From Thermoanaerobaculia bacterium (GTDB taxonomy: Bacteria; Acidobacteriota; Thermoanaerobaculia; Multivoradales; Multivoraceae), in NCBI GenBank assembly GCA_022826745.1, contig JAJDUI010000037.1, positions 186,001-250,000 of the forward strand: a DNA stretch of 64,000 bases, written 5' to 3'. The position numbers were made by a program, and so were the translations under genes. Position 1 is the first letter of the stretch; the number at the start of each line of letters is the position of its first letter. The notes below the pieces were generated by a model that was not told the DNA's origin, did no database searches, and saw nothing but the letters and a program-made list of their open reading frames with translations. Shown here in pieces: positions 19,061-28,178 of the stretch.

Positions 19061-20245
19061 TTAATGCTCCCGCTCGTAGTGCTGCCTTAGCAGATCCTTG
19101 CCGTAGTCGTTGCCGTTCGGCGTCCGCACCACGGCGTGGATGTGCTGGCGGATCGGCGCGCGGCCCTCGACCAGGTGCCGTATGCCAACCGGCCGCTGGT
19201 GGTCGAACTCGATCAGGATGACCGGGCTGTGGATGCGGTAGTAGAAGACCGCGTCGTCGCCGGTACCGCCGATCCAGGCGAAACGGGTCTCGTCGAGGTG
19301 CGCCTCGACCTCCGCCATCCGCACCCTGGCGTGGCCCTCGCGCATGTTGTGGACGTAGATCCCGATCAGGTCGAGCAGTCGCTTCCTGGCCTCGGCTGAC
19401 AGCTCGGCGGCCGCAATGCCCGCGTAGTTGAGGACGATGTTGTCGCTGAAGGCCTCGCCGAGGTTGTCGTTGCCGTCCTTCGCTGTCTCGATGATCGCCT
19501 TCGCCCGCTGCTCGGCGGGAAGCGAGCGGATCAGCGCGAGGCCCTGGTCCTGCTCGCGCTGCATGATCGCCGTGCCCTTGAACTTGCCGGACTCGGCGAT
19601 CACCGGCTCGGAGCCGACGAAGAGCGGCGTCATGACGACCTGGTCGCCGAGCACGAAGTAGTTGATGATCAGGTGATGGCCGTCGACCTGCCAGCCCCAG
19701 GGCTGGTCGGCGGAGGGCTCGCCCATCACGGTGATCCAGTAGAGCCATTCGTTGTACTCGGCGAAGTTGTCGCCGTTCAGCTCGCCCAGGGTGCGGTTGA
19801 GGTTCATGATGTCGCGGCTCAGCTTGAGTCCGTCCGCGCTGAGCGACGCGCGCATCAGGCCGAAGGCGGCCTCGCGCTGGGCCTCGTCCATCTCGTCGAA
19901 GCCGACCCCCTGGCGCACGTAGAAGTGCTGGTTCATCCACTTGCGCCACTCGTCGTCATCGACGGGGAACGTCGTCCTGGCGCGCTGGTCCTCGGTCAGC
20001 GATGCCAGGAAGGCCTCGGCGGCCATGCGGACCGGCTCGGTCGACACTCCGGTCGACTCGATCCTGTACAGCCCGCGCTGGATGCCGGAGCTGCCGTGGA
20101 TGCCGACGTAGGGGTCGTCGGCGAGGCGAGCGTCGATCTGCCGGCTGCGTTCCCGCATCCGGTCGGCGCGGTCGCCGCTGGGCTGGGCGAGGGCGGTGGT
20201 GGTTGTTAGGAGGGCGAGAATTGCGGCGAGGGTGCAGCGGAGCAT
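19061..20245 (-). CDS. DUF3500 domain secreted protein
   Basis: 394 aa with an N-terminal signal peptide ([20 protein letters not shown]). The body matches DUF3500: a block of '[27 protein letters not shown]', then [23 protein letters not shown]-type and [12 protein letters not shown] motifs, and a C-terminal [18 protein letters not shown]. The function of DUF3500 is unknown; histidine-rich motifs such as DGHHLIINY and [12 protein letters not shown] hint at metal binding. It lies downstream of the Nramp-like gene on the same strand but in the opposite order to an operon with it, separated by a repeat-bearing spacer. Confidence 0.85.
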   Translation of the reverse strand: MLRCTLAAILALLTTTTALAQPSGDRADRMRERSRQIDARLADDPYVGIHGSSGIQRGLYRIESTGVSTEPVRMAAEAFLASLTEDQRARTTFPVDDDEWRKWMNQHFYVRQGVGFDEMDEAQREAAFGLMRASLSADGLKLSRDIMNLNRTLGELNGDNFAEYNEWLYWITVMGEPSADQPWGWQVDGHHLIINYFVLGDQVVMTPLFVGSEPVIAESGKFKGTAIMQREQDQGLALIRSLPAEQRAKAIIETAKDGNDNLGEAFSDNIVLNYAGIAAAELSAEARKRLLDLIGIYVHNMREGHARVRMAEVEAHLDETRFAWIGGTGDDAVFYYRIHSPVILIEFDHQRPVGIRHLVEGRAPIRQHIHAVVRTPNGNDYGKDLLRQHYEREH

Positions 20246-20275
20246 GGTGCCGGCATGCTAGCGGCAGACGGAATG

Positions 20276-20361
20276 GTCGCCGCTTCGCGGCGGGCGTTCC
20301 TGGCCGCCTTCGGCGGCAGCGGGTCAGAAGACCCGCGCACCCAGCCGGCGCACCCAGTGTC
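20276..20361. repeat. Dispersed GC-rich hairpin repeat (copy)
   Basis: The sequence is built from three hairpin modules: GGTCGCCGCTTCGCGGCG, TTCCTGGCCGCCTTCGGCGGCAGC and GCCGGCGCACCCAGTG. The same modules, sometimes inverted, recur at 59958, 58154 and 56432. It fills the spacer between the Nramp-like and DUF3500 genes. Confidence 0.7.
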
Positions 20362-20362
20362 T

Positions 20363-21709
20363 TCAGTTGAAGTACGGCGCCAGGACCACGTAGCGGATGA
20401 CCAGCAGCGCCATCGCGGCCTCGAACGCGAACACGACCCAGAGGCCGACGTAGGTGAGCTTCCGGGGCCTGATCCGCGGGTCCATCCGCGTCCGCTGGAG
20501 CCATAGCGTGGCGCCGGCCTGAATCGGCAGGAAGATCGCCGAGGTCAGGCCGCCGACCATGATCAGGATGACGAAGTCGGTGACGAAGTAGTAGATCCCG
20601 AAGGCGGCCAGCGGCAGGCAGACCAGGTAGCCGCGGATGATCTTCTTGCGCAGCGCCAGGTTGGAGCGCTCGATCAGGCCCATCTCCATCAGGTAGTCCG
20701 GAATCGAGCGGCCGCCGCCGCCGGCGCCGGAGAGCACGGTCGAGAACAGGATGCAGAAGGCGCCGATCGCGAAGATCCACACCGCCCAGAGGCCAAGGGT
20801 CTGGGTGAAGATGTTCGAGAGGGCCCCGATCGTCTCGTCGTTTCCCTCCGGCGTCAGCCCCATCTTGTTCAGCACCCCGGCGCCGAGGATGTAGTAGGGG
20901 ATCGTGGCGCAGGTGACGATGAGCAGGGCGAGCCAGACGTCCGTGTGGAGCACCCGCATCCAGCCGCGGGCGTGGGACTCCCAGTTCGGGTCGCTGCGGT
21001 CGGAGCCGAGCAGGCTCGGGTAGCCCTTCTCGATGCACCAGTACGTGTAGGACGAGATGTCGCCCGAGGTCGTGCCGGTGTAGCCGTACGCGGAGAGGGC
21101 CAGGGCCGCGACGACGACGAAGAGCGTCATGTCCGGCTTCATGCCGCCGAGGATCTCGGCGGGCGACGTGCGGAACTCCGTGAACTGCATCGCGATCAGG
21201 CAGACCAGGGTGCAGAACGTGAAGGCGAGCACCAGGGGCAGCATGACCCGCTCCAGCCACTTGTAGGAGCCGGTGCCGAGAATGATCGAGCAGACGACGG
21301 CGATGATGCCGGTGCAGAGAACGCCGTCGAGTTCGACGTTCGCCAGCGAGGCCAGGAAGGACATCGACTGGCCGGCGCCGCCGATGATGCCGCCCAGCCC
21401 CATCGTGCCGGGAACGTAGGCGATGATGCCCAGCCAGATCGGCCAGGAGATCCTCCAGATCCGCCCCGGCAGCCGGTTCATGGCGCGCAGGTAGGTGTCG
21501 CCCGACTCAATCGTGTACCGGGCCATCTCCGCCTGGACCAGCGACTTGCACCAGCAGGAGAGGAGCATCCACCAGAGCAGGGTGAAGCCGGCGACCGCGC
21601 CGAGGCTGGTCGTCAGCACCAGCTCGCCCGAGCCGATCACGGCGCCCGTGACGATCAGGCTCGGTCCGAGGTACTTCAGGCGCTCCCGGAAGCTCGCCGG
21701 CGGAGCCAC
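20363..21709 (-). CDS. Nramp-family-like transporter lacking canonical metal motifs
   Basis: 448 aa with about 11 transmembrane helices and overall Nramp-like fold (SLIVTGAVIGSGELVLTTSLGA in helix 1, ALALSAYGYTGTTSGDISSY in helix 6). Canonical Nramp transporters have DPGN in helix 1 and MPH in helix 6 for binding Mn2+/Fe2+; neither is present, so this is an NRAMP-related protein of other specificity. The annotated GTG at 21709 may be internal: the frame stays open upstream and encodes LDPYTVRHGEAVAPPASF, which resembles the N terminus of such proteins. The only available upstream start is a CTG at 21757 preceded by GGAAG. Confidence 0.75.
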   Translation of the reverse strand: MAPPASFRERLKYLGPSLIVTGAVIGSGELVLTTSLGAVAGFTLLWWMLLSCWCKSLVQAEMARYTIESGDTYLRAMNRLPGRIWRISWPIWLGIIAYVPGTMGLGGIIGGAGQSMSFLASLANVELDGVLCTGIIAVVCSIILGTGSYKWLERVMLPLVLAFTFCTLVCLIAMQFTEFRTSPAEILGGMKPDMTLFVVVAALALSAYGYTGTTSGDISSYTYWCIEKGYPSLLGSDRSDPNWESHARGWMRVLHTDVWLALLIVTCATIPYYILGAGVLNKMGLTPEGNDETIGALSNIFTQTLGLWAVWIFAIGAFCILFSTVLSGAGGGGRSIPDYLMEMGLIERSNLALRKKIIRGYLVCLPLAAFGIYYFVTDFVILIMVGGLTSAIFLPIQAGATLWLQRTRMDPRIRPRKLTYVGLWVVFAFEAAMALLVIRYVVLAPYFN

Positions 21710-21826
21710 GGCCTCGCCGTGGCGGACGGTGTACGGATCGAGTACTTGGTTAGCCAGAAGGAGCTTCCGGAGCGTCGATGGGCGCTTCGGAAGCGCCGGT
21801 CTGTTGGCTGGGCCGGAGGGAGGGTA

Positions 21827-22855
21827 TCAGCCGCCTTCGCGCCTCTCCTCGCGTGCCTCCTGCTCCAGCAACCGGGCGCCGCGGAGCATGTTGCCCATCG
21901 AGTAGTTCCCCTCGTGGCAGGCGTACTCGTAGAGCCGCTCGTCGGTGCGGGGCCAGGGCAGCGAGCCCGTGTACGGCGCGGTGTAGTCGGAATCCTCGAC
22001 CGTGAACTCGTAGAACAGCGTGTCCGCGTCGATGCGCCGGAAACGCTCGGTCACCTTCAGGCCGTCGTGCGCCACGTGCGGTGCGCGGAGGAAGTTCGTC
22101 GTCTCCACGACCAGGGTGTCGTCTTCCCACCAGCCGATCGAGTCGCCGCCGAACGACCGGTACTCGGGCGGCGGGTGCTCCGAATCGAGGCGCACGATCC
22201 GGGTCCAGTGCATCCATTCGACGTGGATCGCCACGTGGGTGTCGGTCTGGGTGATCGTCTTCAGGTTGTTGTAGGCCGAGGGCCGGACCGGCACCGTGGG
22301 GCCGCCGGCGTAGAGGCAGCGGGTTCCGAGGGTCTGGACTTCCGGTTCGTCGTAGAGGTTCTCGCCGCTTTCGATCCACCAGGCGCCGCCGGGGTTGCGG
22401 TTGTAGGCGCCGAGGCCGCGCGGCGTGAGCGCCTGGCCGCGTTCCGTCTTGGGCGGCAGCCGGCCATCGGGCGGGTCCGTGATGATCGAGTTGCGGTACT
22501 TGCCGTCGATCCGGAAGGGAATCGTGCCGAAGTCGAACCAGAACTGGTTGTGGCCGCCGATGTTGCTGCGGTGACCGTCGCCGCCGACGGGGGGCGCCTC
22601 GCGGTTCGGATCGCTCGGCACATCGGCGTCGACCTTCGCCGCCTCCGTGACGGCCGCGATCCGGTGCGCGTCCTCGGCGCTCATGTACGGCTCGCTGCCG
22701 TACTTCGGATCGCGCATCATGGGCGTGCGGGTGGCGATGTCGTAAGTGCCGGAGAGGTCCGGCCGGCCGCTCGCCGTGCGCGGGATGTCGTCCTGGGCAG
22801 CGGCCGCGGCGGACAGGCCGAAGACGACAGTTGCGAGCAGGAGTGTGGTTCTCAT
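21827..22855 (-). CDS. Secreted hypothetical protein
   Basis: 342 aa from the ATG at 22855, chosen because AAGGAGG lies 8 nt upstream; the track starts 7 codons earlier. Residues 1-20 are a signal peptide ending AAAAAQ. The mature part contains DLSGTYD, a histidine-rich GGHNQFWFDFG, an EWMHWTRIVRLD motif and many aromatic residues, suggesting a beta-rich fold. I recognise it only as a widespread family of uncharacterised exported proteins. It follows the PQQ dehydrogenase after 23 nt on the same strand, so the two likely form an operon and may work together in the periplasm. Confidence 0.7.
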   Translation of the reverse strand: MRTTLLLATVVFGLSAAAAAQDDIPRTASGRPDLSGTYDIATRTPMMRDPKYGSEPYMSAEDAHRIAAVTEAAKVDADVPSDPNREAPPVGGDGHRSNIGGHNQFWFDFGTIPFRIDGKYRNSIITDPPDGRLPPKTERGQALTPRGLGAYNRNPGGAWWIESGENLYDEPEVQTLGTRCLYAGGPTVPVRPSAYNNLKTITQTDTHVAIHVEWMHWTRIVRLDSEHPPPEYRSFGGDSIGWWEDDTLVVETTNFLRAPHVAHDGLKVTERFRRIDADTLFYEFTVEDSDYTAPYTGSLPWPRTDERLYEYACHEGNYSMGNMLRGARLLEQEAREERREGG

Positions 22856-22878
22856 CGGCTGGTCCTCCTTCGGCACGG

Positions 22879-24846
22879 CTACTCGGGCAGGGCGAACGCG
22901 ATCAGCTCCGCCGGCTGGGTCATGCCGCCGCCGGTGACGGCGATGTACTGCCGCCCGTCCTGCATGTAGCTGACCGGAGCGCCGTGCAGAGCGCGCTCGG
23001 TGAGCACCTCGGCCAGCAGCTCGCCGGTGAACTTGTCGTAGGCCTGCAGCGAGCTTCCGAGCACCGTCGAGCGGTCGTTGTAGACCTCGAAGCGGGCGGC
23101 ATGCGTGACGACCAGCGTCTTCGTGACCAGGATGCCGCCCTCCGTCACCGCGCTGGACGAGCCGCCGCCCAGCGGCCCCAGGTCGAGGTGCCGGATCGCC
23201 GGGTGGTTGCGCGGTCCGTCTCCGAGCGGCACCTGCCAGGCGATGTCGCCGCGGTTCAGGTCGATCGCGGTGATGCGCCGGTACGGCGGCTTGAGCAGAG
23301 GCAGTCCCCGCGGTCCCGCGGTCGAGACGCGATCGAGGACGTAGGGCCAGAAGCTCCGCGCGCCGTCCGGTTCGACGAGCGCCATCCCTGAGGGCCGGGT
23401 AGACGACTGCACGTAGAGCATCCCGGTCTCGGGATCGGCCGCGGCTCCCGGGTGGTTGGCGCCGCCGCCCGCGCCGGGCACGGCCAGGATCGCCTCCTTG
23501 CCGCCCTCGCCGCGGCGGATCAGCGGCATGAACATCGGTCCGAGGATGAACTTCTCGGCGAGTTCGAGCGCCTCGGCCCGCAGTTCAGGCGTGAAGTCGA
23601 TCAGGTCGTCCTCGCTGACGCCCTGGCGGTCGAAGGCCGGCGGCTTCGTCGGGAACGGCTGCGTCTTCGCCATCTTCTCGCCGGGGACCGTGCTTTTCCA
23701 GGGGACGGGCCGCTCCTCGATCGGCCACACCTGCTCGCCGGTCGCCCGGTCGAAGACGTAGGTGAACGCGGTCTTCGAGACCTGGGCGACGGCCTTGATC
23801 AGCTTTCCCTCGACGACGATGTCGATCAGGTTCGGCGCCGAGGCGATGTCGTAGTCCCAGACGCCGTGATGGACGGTCTGGAAGTGCCAGACCCGTTCGC
23901 CGGTCGCAGCGTCGACGCAGATCAGGCTCTCGGAGTACACGTTGTCGCCGTGGCGCAGACCGCCGTAGTAGTCGCTGGTGGGCGTGCTCGTCGCCAAGTA
24001 GACGTAACCGAGCTCCTGGTCGGCGGCCATCGGCGCCCAGACGTTCGCGTTGCCGGTCGTCTTCCAGGAGTCGTTCTCCCAGGTCTCGACGAAGTCCTCG
24101 CCCTCCTGGGGGATCGTGTGGAAGCGCCACTTGAACTCGCCGGTGCGGACGTCGTAGCCGCGCACGTGGCCGGGCGGGTTGTTGTTCTGCAGCGGAAAGT
24201 CGTAGATGCGGGAGCCGACGACGATCGTGTCGCCCACCACGATCACCGGCTGGCCGTGGCTGATGTTGCGGAGCGTGATGTTCTCGCGGCCGAGGTTCCG
24301 GGAGAGCTCGACCACACCGTCCTCGCCGAAGGCGCGGTCGGGTTGGCCGGTGGCCGGGTCGATCGAGATGAGCTGCTTGCCGATCGTGGCGATGAACAGG
24401 CGCTCCTGCTCGCCGTCGGTCCAGTACTCGAGGCCGCGGGTGTAGTAGTTGTTCTGGGCCGGTTTGCCGCGCTCGTAGCTCTTCGGGTCGTAGACCCAGA
24501 GCTCCTCGCCGGTGGCGGCGTCGAGCGCCGCGACCTGGCTGAGCTCGGTGGGGATGTAGAGGCGCCCGTCGACGATCAGCGGCGACGAGCGGAGCACCTG
24601 CCGCCGGTAGGGCGAGTTCGCCTCGATCCGCGAATCGGCGGACGCCCACCTCCACGCCGGCTCGAGCCGGGCGAAGTTCGCGCCGTCGATCTGGTCGAGC
24701 GCCGTGTAACGGGTGAAGCCGTCGTCGCCGCCGTGGTGGCGCCATTCGCCGGCCTCGGCGCCGTACTGGGCGCCCGCGGAGGCGCAGAGGAGGAGAGCCT
24801 GAAGCGACGCCAGACTCCAACGCAGTTGGAACACGACGGCTATCAT
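22879..24846 (-). CDS. PQQ-dependent dehydrogenase (quinoprotein)
   Basis: 655 aa. The start at 24846 gives a signal peptide (VVFQLRWSLASLQALLLCASAGAQ); the track's longer N terminus overlaps the divergent neighbour and is unlikely. The eight-bladed propeller is visible from repeated tryptophan-docking motifs: ALDAATGEELWVYDPKS, ISIDPATGQPD, CVDAATGERVWHFQTVHHGVWDYDIASAPNLI and AYDKFTGELL. Quinoprotein glucose/alcohol-type dehydrogenases oxidise sugars or alcohols in the periplasm and pass electrons to the respiratory chain. The DYDI..PNL block matches the PQQ-binding region. No cytochrome domain is fused and no pqq synthesis genes are in the window, so the substrate is not predictable. Confidence 0.9.
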   Translation of the reverse strand: MIAVVFQLRWSLASLQALLLCASAGAQYGAEAGEWRHHGGDDGFTRYTALDQIDGANFARLEPAWRWASADSRIEANSPYRRQVLRSSPLIVDGRLYIPTELSQVAALDAATGEELWVYDPKSYERGKPAQNNYYTRGLEYWTDGEQERLFIATIGKQLISIDPATGQPDRAFGEDGVVELSRNLGRENITLRNISHGQPVIVVGDTIVVGSRIYDFPLQNNNPPGHVRGYDVRTGEFKWRFHTIPQEGEDFVETWENDSWKTTGNANVWAPMAADQELGYVYLATSTPTSDYYGGLRHGDNVYSESLICVDAATGERVWHFQTVHHGVWDYDIASAPNLIDIVVEGKLIKAVAQVSKTAFTYVFDRATGEQVWPIEERPVPWKSTVPGEKMAKTQPFPTKPPAFDRQGVSEDDLIDFTPELRAEALELAEKFILGPMFMPLIRRGEGGKEAILAVPGAGGGANHPGAAADPETGMLYVQSSTRPSGMALVEPDGARSFWPYVLDRVSTAGPRGLPLLKPPYRRITAIDLNRGDIAWQVPLGDGPRNHPAIRHLDLGPLGGGSSSAVTEGGILVTKTLVVTHAARFEVYNDRSTVLGSSLQAYDKFTGELLAEVLTERALHGAPVSYMQDGRQYIAVTGGGMTQPAELIAFALPE

Positions 24847-24883
24847 AGAGCCTGATGACACACACAAGCTCGCGGACCTGCCG

Positions 24884-25963
24884 ATGAGAGCCGTTTCACC
24901 GCTGATGGCCCTCTCCCTCACCGCCTCGCTCACCGCCCTGGCCTGCACGGTCGCCGACCCCGAACCGGCCGGCGACGCCGAACTCGGGTCCGACCTCGCA
25001 CCGCCCGTCCGCGTCGAACGCCTTCTCGACGCCCCGATCATCGGCCCCGAACTCGACCCGAGCATCGGCGAGAACATCCAGGGGCCGTCGCTGATCCGCG
25101 TGCCCGACTGGGTCGCCGATCCGCTCGGCCGCTACTACGTCTACTTCGCGGACCACAAGGGCCACTACATCCGGCTCGCCTACGCCGACGACCTGCTCGG
25201 GCCGTGGTCGATCCACGTCCCCGGGAGCCTTCAGCTCGAGCACTCCCACTTCCTCGTCGAGACGCCGGAGGTGACTCCCGAGATGGTCGCCGAGTGGGAG
25301 GAACGCCGCGGTCTGAAGCTCTCCCACGACATCCAGAAGGAGATCACGGCGATTCACATCGCGTCGCCCGATGTGCACGTCGACGACGAGGGGCGGCAGA
25401 TCGTCATGTACTTCCACGGTCTGGAAGATGTGGGCCGCCAGGTCTCCCGCGTCGCCACGTCGACCGACGGCATCCACTTCGAGGCCCAGCCGCAGGTCCT
25501 TGGCCGCACCTACATGCGCATCTTCCAGTACGGCGGCTGGACCTACTCCCTCGCCATGCCCGGCCGGTTCTACCGCTCGGCGGACGGTTTCACGAACTTC
25601 GAAGAGGGTCCGCTGTTGTTCAACCCGGACATGCGCCACTCGGCGGTGCTGCTCCGCGGCGACACCCTTTGGGTGTTCTGGACCCAGGTCGGCGAGGCGC
25701 CGGAGCGGATCCTGCTCAACAGCATCGATCTGTCCGGCGACTGGATGAGCTGGACGGAAACCGAACCGGTCGAGGTGCTGCGCCCCGAGCGCGACTGGGA
25801 AGGCGCCGACGCGCCGCTCGAGCCGTCTGTTCGCAGCACGGCCTACGGGCACGTGAACCAGTTGCGCGACCCGGCGATCTACGAGGAGGACGACCGCGTC
25901 TTCCTGCTCTACGCCGTCGCCGGCGAGAGCGGCATCGCCATCGCCGAGGTCTTCTTCGAGTGA
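24884..25963 (+). CDS. Exported GH43/GH130-like five-bladed beta-propeller protein
   Basis: 359 aa with an N-terminal hydrophobic export signal followed by LTALACTVAD, a possible though imperfect lipobox. The mature chain shows blade-type repeats: GPSLIRVPDWVADPLGRYYVYFADH, IRLAYADDLLGPW, VSRVATSTDGIHFE, GGWTYSLAMPGRFYRSADGFTNFE and LRDPAIYEEDDRVFLLYAVAGE. 'YYVYFADHKG' and 'LRDPAIYEEDD' are typical of family 43/130-like glycosidase propellers. I cannot assign a substrate or confirm catalytic acids. Its GTGA overlap with the following amidohydrolase gene implies co-translation. It is divergent from the PQQ dehydrogenase with only 37 nt between the starts. Confidence 0.65.
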   Translation: MRAVSPLMALSLTASLTALACTVADPEPAGDAELGSDLAPPVRVERLLDAPIIGPELDPSIGENIQGPSLIRVPDWVADPLGRYYVYFADHKGHYIRLAYADDLLGPWSIHVPGSLQLEHSHFLVETPEVTPEMVAEWEERRGLKLSHDIQKEITAIHIASPDVHVDDEGRQIVMYFHGLEDVGRQVSRVATSTDGIHFEAQPQVLGRTYMRIFQYGGWTYSLAMPGRFYRSADGFTNFEEGPLLFNPDMRHSAVLLRGDTLWVFWTQVGEAPERILLNSIDLSGDWMSWTETEPVEVLRPERDWEGADAPLEPSVRSTAYGHVNQLRDPAIYEEDDRVFLLYAVAGESGIAIAEVFFE

Positions 25964-27324
25964 AGTGGTTGCTGTCGGTGCGCCGGCCCTCTGGCCGGCA
26001 TCCGGTTCTGTTCCCGCTCCTCGCCATGGCCTTCGTCGCTGCCATGGCGGCCTGCGCCCAAGGTCCACCATCCATCGATGGCGCCGGCACCATCACGATC
26101 GCCGGCGCCACCCTGATCGACGGCACCGGCGCGCCGCCGGTCGAGGACGCCGTCGTCATCGTCCGCGGCGACCGGATCGAGCGCGCCGGCTCGCGCCAGG
26201 ACGTCCCGGTGCCCGAAGGCGGAGAGGTCATCGAGGCCGCCGGCAAGTTCCTGATTCCCGGGCTCGTCGACGTCCACAACCACTACCGCGACGGACTCGA
26301 GGAGTGGTCGTGGGGCCTGCAACTCCACGCCGGCGTACTGACCGTCCGCAGCCTCGGCTCCGACCACGGCCAGACGCCCACGATGATCGCCGAGGCCCGG
26401 GCCGGCAACGTCGCGGCGCCGCGCATCTTCACCGCCGGGGTCGGTTTCTCCCACCCCGAGGGCTTCCCGCCGGGCAAGCTGGGTCCGGCCACCGAAGAGG
26501 AGGCGCGCGAGATGGTGCGCGAGCTCGCGGCCCAGGAGGTCGACCGGATCAAGATGTGGGTCGACACCTTCCTCGACACGCGGCCGATGATCGAGCCCGG
26601 GATCCGGGCCGCGGTCGCCGACGAAGCCGCCAAGCACGGCATCCCGGTTTCCGCGCACATCTTCTTCGAGGACGACGTCTGGCAACTCGTCGACGCCGGG
26701 GTCCGGTCCTTCGTCCACGGCGTGCGCGACGGAGAGGTCGACGACGACTTCGTTGCCATGGCCCAGGAGAACGGACTCACCTTCGCGCCGGCGTTGGGTC
26801 AGGCCAAGACCTTCTGGTGGGTCGCCGAGCACCCTGAGCTGCTCGAGGACGAGGAGTTCCGCGCGGGCATCCAGCCGCCCGCGCTCGAGCGGCTGCTCGA
26901 CCTGGAGAACCGGGCCGCCATGCTGGCCAGCGAGTCGACCGCCAAGCGCCGCGTCGCCTTCGACTACATGGCGAAGTTCATCCGCCGCATGAACGAGGCC
27001 GGTGTCGTGATCACCCTCGGCTCCGACAGCGGCGCCGGGAACATCGCGTACGGCTGGGGAACCCACCACGAGCTGGAAGCCCTCGTCGATGACGGCGGCC
27101 TGACCCCGCTCGAGGCTCTCGTCGCCGCCGGCGCGGCCGCGGCCGCGGAACTCACCGACGACCCCGACTTCGGCTCGGTCGCCGAGGGCAACGCGGCGGA
27201 CCTGGTTCTGCTCTCCGCCGACCCCCTGGCCGACATCCGCAACACGCGGCGGATCGACCGCGTGATGCAGGCGGGCGTATGGCTCGAACGCAGCTTGCCG
27301 GAGTTCCCGCAGCCGGCCGAGTAG
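25960..27324 (+). CDS. Secreted amidohydrolase (imidazolonepropionase-like)
   Basis: 454 aa from the GTG at 25960, which overlaps the previous stop as GTGA. The ORF track's 706-aa version starts far upstream in the wrong part of the neighbouring gene. A lipoprotein-type signal is visible (LAMAFVAAMAACAQ). Metal ligands of the COG1228 amidohydrolase superfamily are present: VDVHNHY (H-x-H), a lysine in VDRIKMWVD, PVSAHIFF, FVHGVRD and the aspartate in ITLGSDSGAG. The C terminus has the family's AAAELTDDPDFGSVAEGNAADLVLLSADPLADI. It hydrolyses an amide or ester bond in an unknown small molecule in the periplasm; related enzymes include prolidase-like and imidazolone hydrolases. Confidence 0.88.
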   Translation: MKWLLSVRRPSGRHPVLFPLLAMAFVAAMAACAQGPPSIDGAGTITIAGATLIDGTGAPPVEDAVVIVRGDRIERAGSRQDVPVPEGGEVIEAAGKFLIPGLVDVHNHYRDGLEEWSWGLQLHAGVLTVRSLGSDHGQTPTMIAEARAGNVAAPRIFTAGVGFSHPEGFPPGKLGPATEEEAREMVRELAAQEVDRIKMWVDTFLDTRPMIEPGIRAAVADEAAKHGIPVSAHIFFEDDVWQLVDAGVRSFVHGVRDGEVDDDFVAMAQENGLTFAPALGQAKTFWWVAEHPELLEDEEFRAGIQPPALERLLDLENRAAMLASESTAKRRVAFDYMAKFIRRMNEAGVVITLGSDSGAGNIAYGWGTHHELEALVDDGGLTPLEALVAAGAAAAAELTDDPDFGSVAEGNAADLVLLSADPLADIRNTRRIDRVMQAGVWLERSLPEFPQPAE

Positions 27325-27330
27325 CCGGCG

Positions 27331-27381
27331 CTACTGCCGCTTTGCGTTGCAAACCGGCAGTCGTCCTGCCGATTTGCGACC
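27331..27381. repeat. Direct repeat copy 1 with terminator-like hairpin
   Basis: ACTGCCG-C-TTTGC-GT-TGCAAA-C-CGGCAGT (27333-27361) is an almost perfect inverted repeat sitting between two converging stops, followed by TGCCGATTTGCGACC. The same 50-nt arrangement recurs at 28117-28167, so the pair flanks the membrane protein gene 27387-28082. Confidence 0.65.
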
Positions 27382-27386
27382 GCGGC

Positions 27387-28082
27387 TCAGTCGGTGGCCG
27401 GCTCGCCTGCCCCGGATACCGCCAACCGCCACCCCAGCAGACCCATGTAGACGATGCCGCTGGCCGACATCAACCCGAATACCGGAGCGAGTGTCTCTTC
27501 CAGGTCGTTCGAATGCCAGGCGGCGATGAACAGCACCAGCGAGCCCAGGGCCAGCAGCGAGACGATGCCGTTCAGCACCGGCGGCAGGCGCAGCGGCTCC
27601 GGCCGGGAGACGAGCCCGAAGGCCAGAATCGCCATCCCGGCGTAACCCGCGACGCTGCCCGTGAAGTGCAGGCCCCACACCGTGCGCTGCATGTCGAGCG
27701 CCGACGCCAGCCATTGCGCCGATTGCTCCGGGTCGGGCCCCAGCGCCGCCTCGCCCATGCCGACGAGCATGTAGTCGAACCCTCGCATCACCATCTGCAG
27801 CAAGGAACCGACCGCCATCCCGAGCAGGCCGAGCCGCGGCACGGGGGCGGCATACCTCCGCAACGTCACGATGCCGTTCAGCATCAGCAAGGCGCCCAGA
27901 ACAAGGACGACCGCTACGGCGTAAGACAGGGTGGCGTTGCGCGCCATCGCCATCGTCAGGTCGGCGAGGCTGGTGCTGGAGACGGTATCCACCATGCCGC
28001 GGCCGGGCGAGAATGCGTAGGCGAGAGCCACCGCCACGGTTCCGAACAGCAGCGAATAGCCGCCAAGTCTCGCTTCCGTCAA
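27387..28082 (-). CDS. Hypothetical membrane protein, about six TM helices
   Basis: 231 aa, highly hydrophobic, about six predicted transmembrane helices (for example GYSLLFGTVAVALAYAF, VVLVLGALLMLNGIV, LLGMAVGSLLQMVM, AGYAGMAILAFGLV, LLALGSLVLFIAAW). The arrangement suggests a DUF4386-like or similar small integral membrane protein, but I cannot assign it. It is flanked on both sides by a 50-nt direct repeat, which makes it a discrete cassette. No partner is evident; the next gene on the same strand is 96 nt upstream. Confidence 0.7.
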   Translation of the reverse strand: MTEARLGGYSLLFGTVAVALAYAFSPGRGMVDTVSSTSLADLTMAMARNATLSYAVAVVLVLGALLMLNGIVTLRRYAAPVPRLGLLGMAVGSLLQMVMRGFDYMLVGMGEAALGPDPEQSAQWLASALDMQRTVWGLHFTGSVAGYAGMAILAFGLVSRPEPLRLPPVLNGIVSLLALGSLVLFIAAWHSNDLEETLAPVFGLMSASGIVYMGLLGWRLAVSGAGEPATD

Positions 28083-28116
28083 CGCCTCGGCTCCTGCAGC
28101 CTGCGGAAGCGAGGGA

Positions 28117-28167
28117 CTATTGCCGATTTGCGTGGCAAGACCGTGGCAGTCTAGCCGACATGCGACG
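28117..28167. repeat. Direct repeat copy 2 flanking membrane protein gene
   Basis: CTATTGCCGATTTGCGTGGCAAGACCGTGGCAGTCTAGCCGACATGCGACG aligns over its length with 27331-27381 in the same orientation. It can still form a weaker stem around GCCGATTTGC/GGCAAGACCGTGGC. Confidence 0.65.
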
Positions 28168-28178
28168 TCTGGGCGTCC

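Noticed and set aside
20945-22969. 674-aa plus-strand ORF through the Nramp-like and secreted-protein genes
   Set aside because: Spans two clearly coding minus-strand genes; the translation has no recognisable domains.
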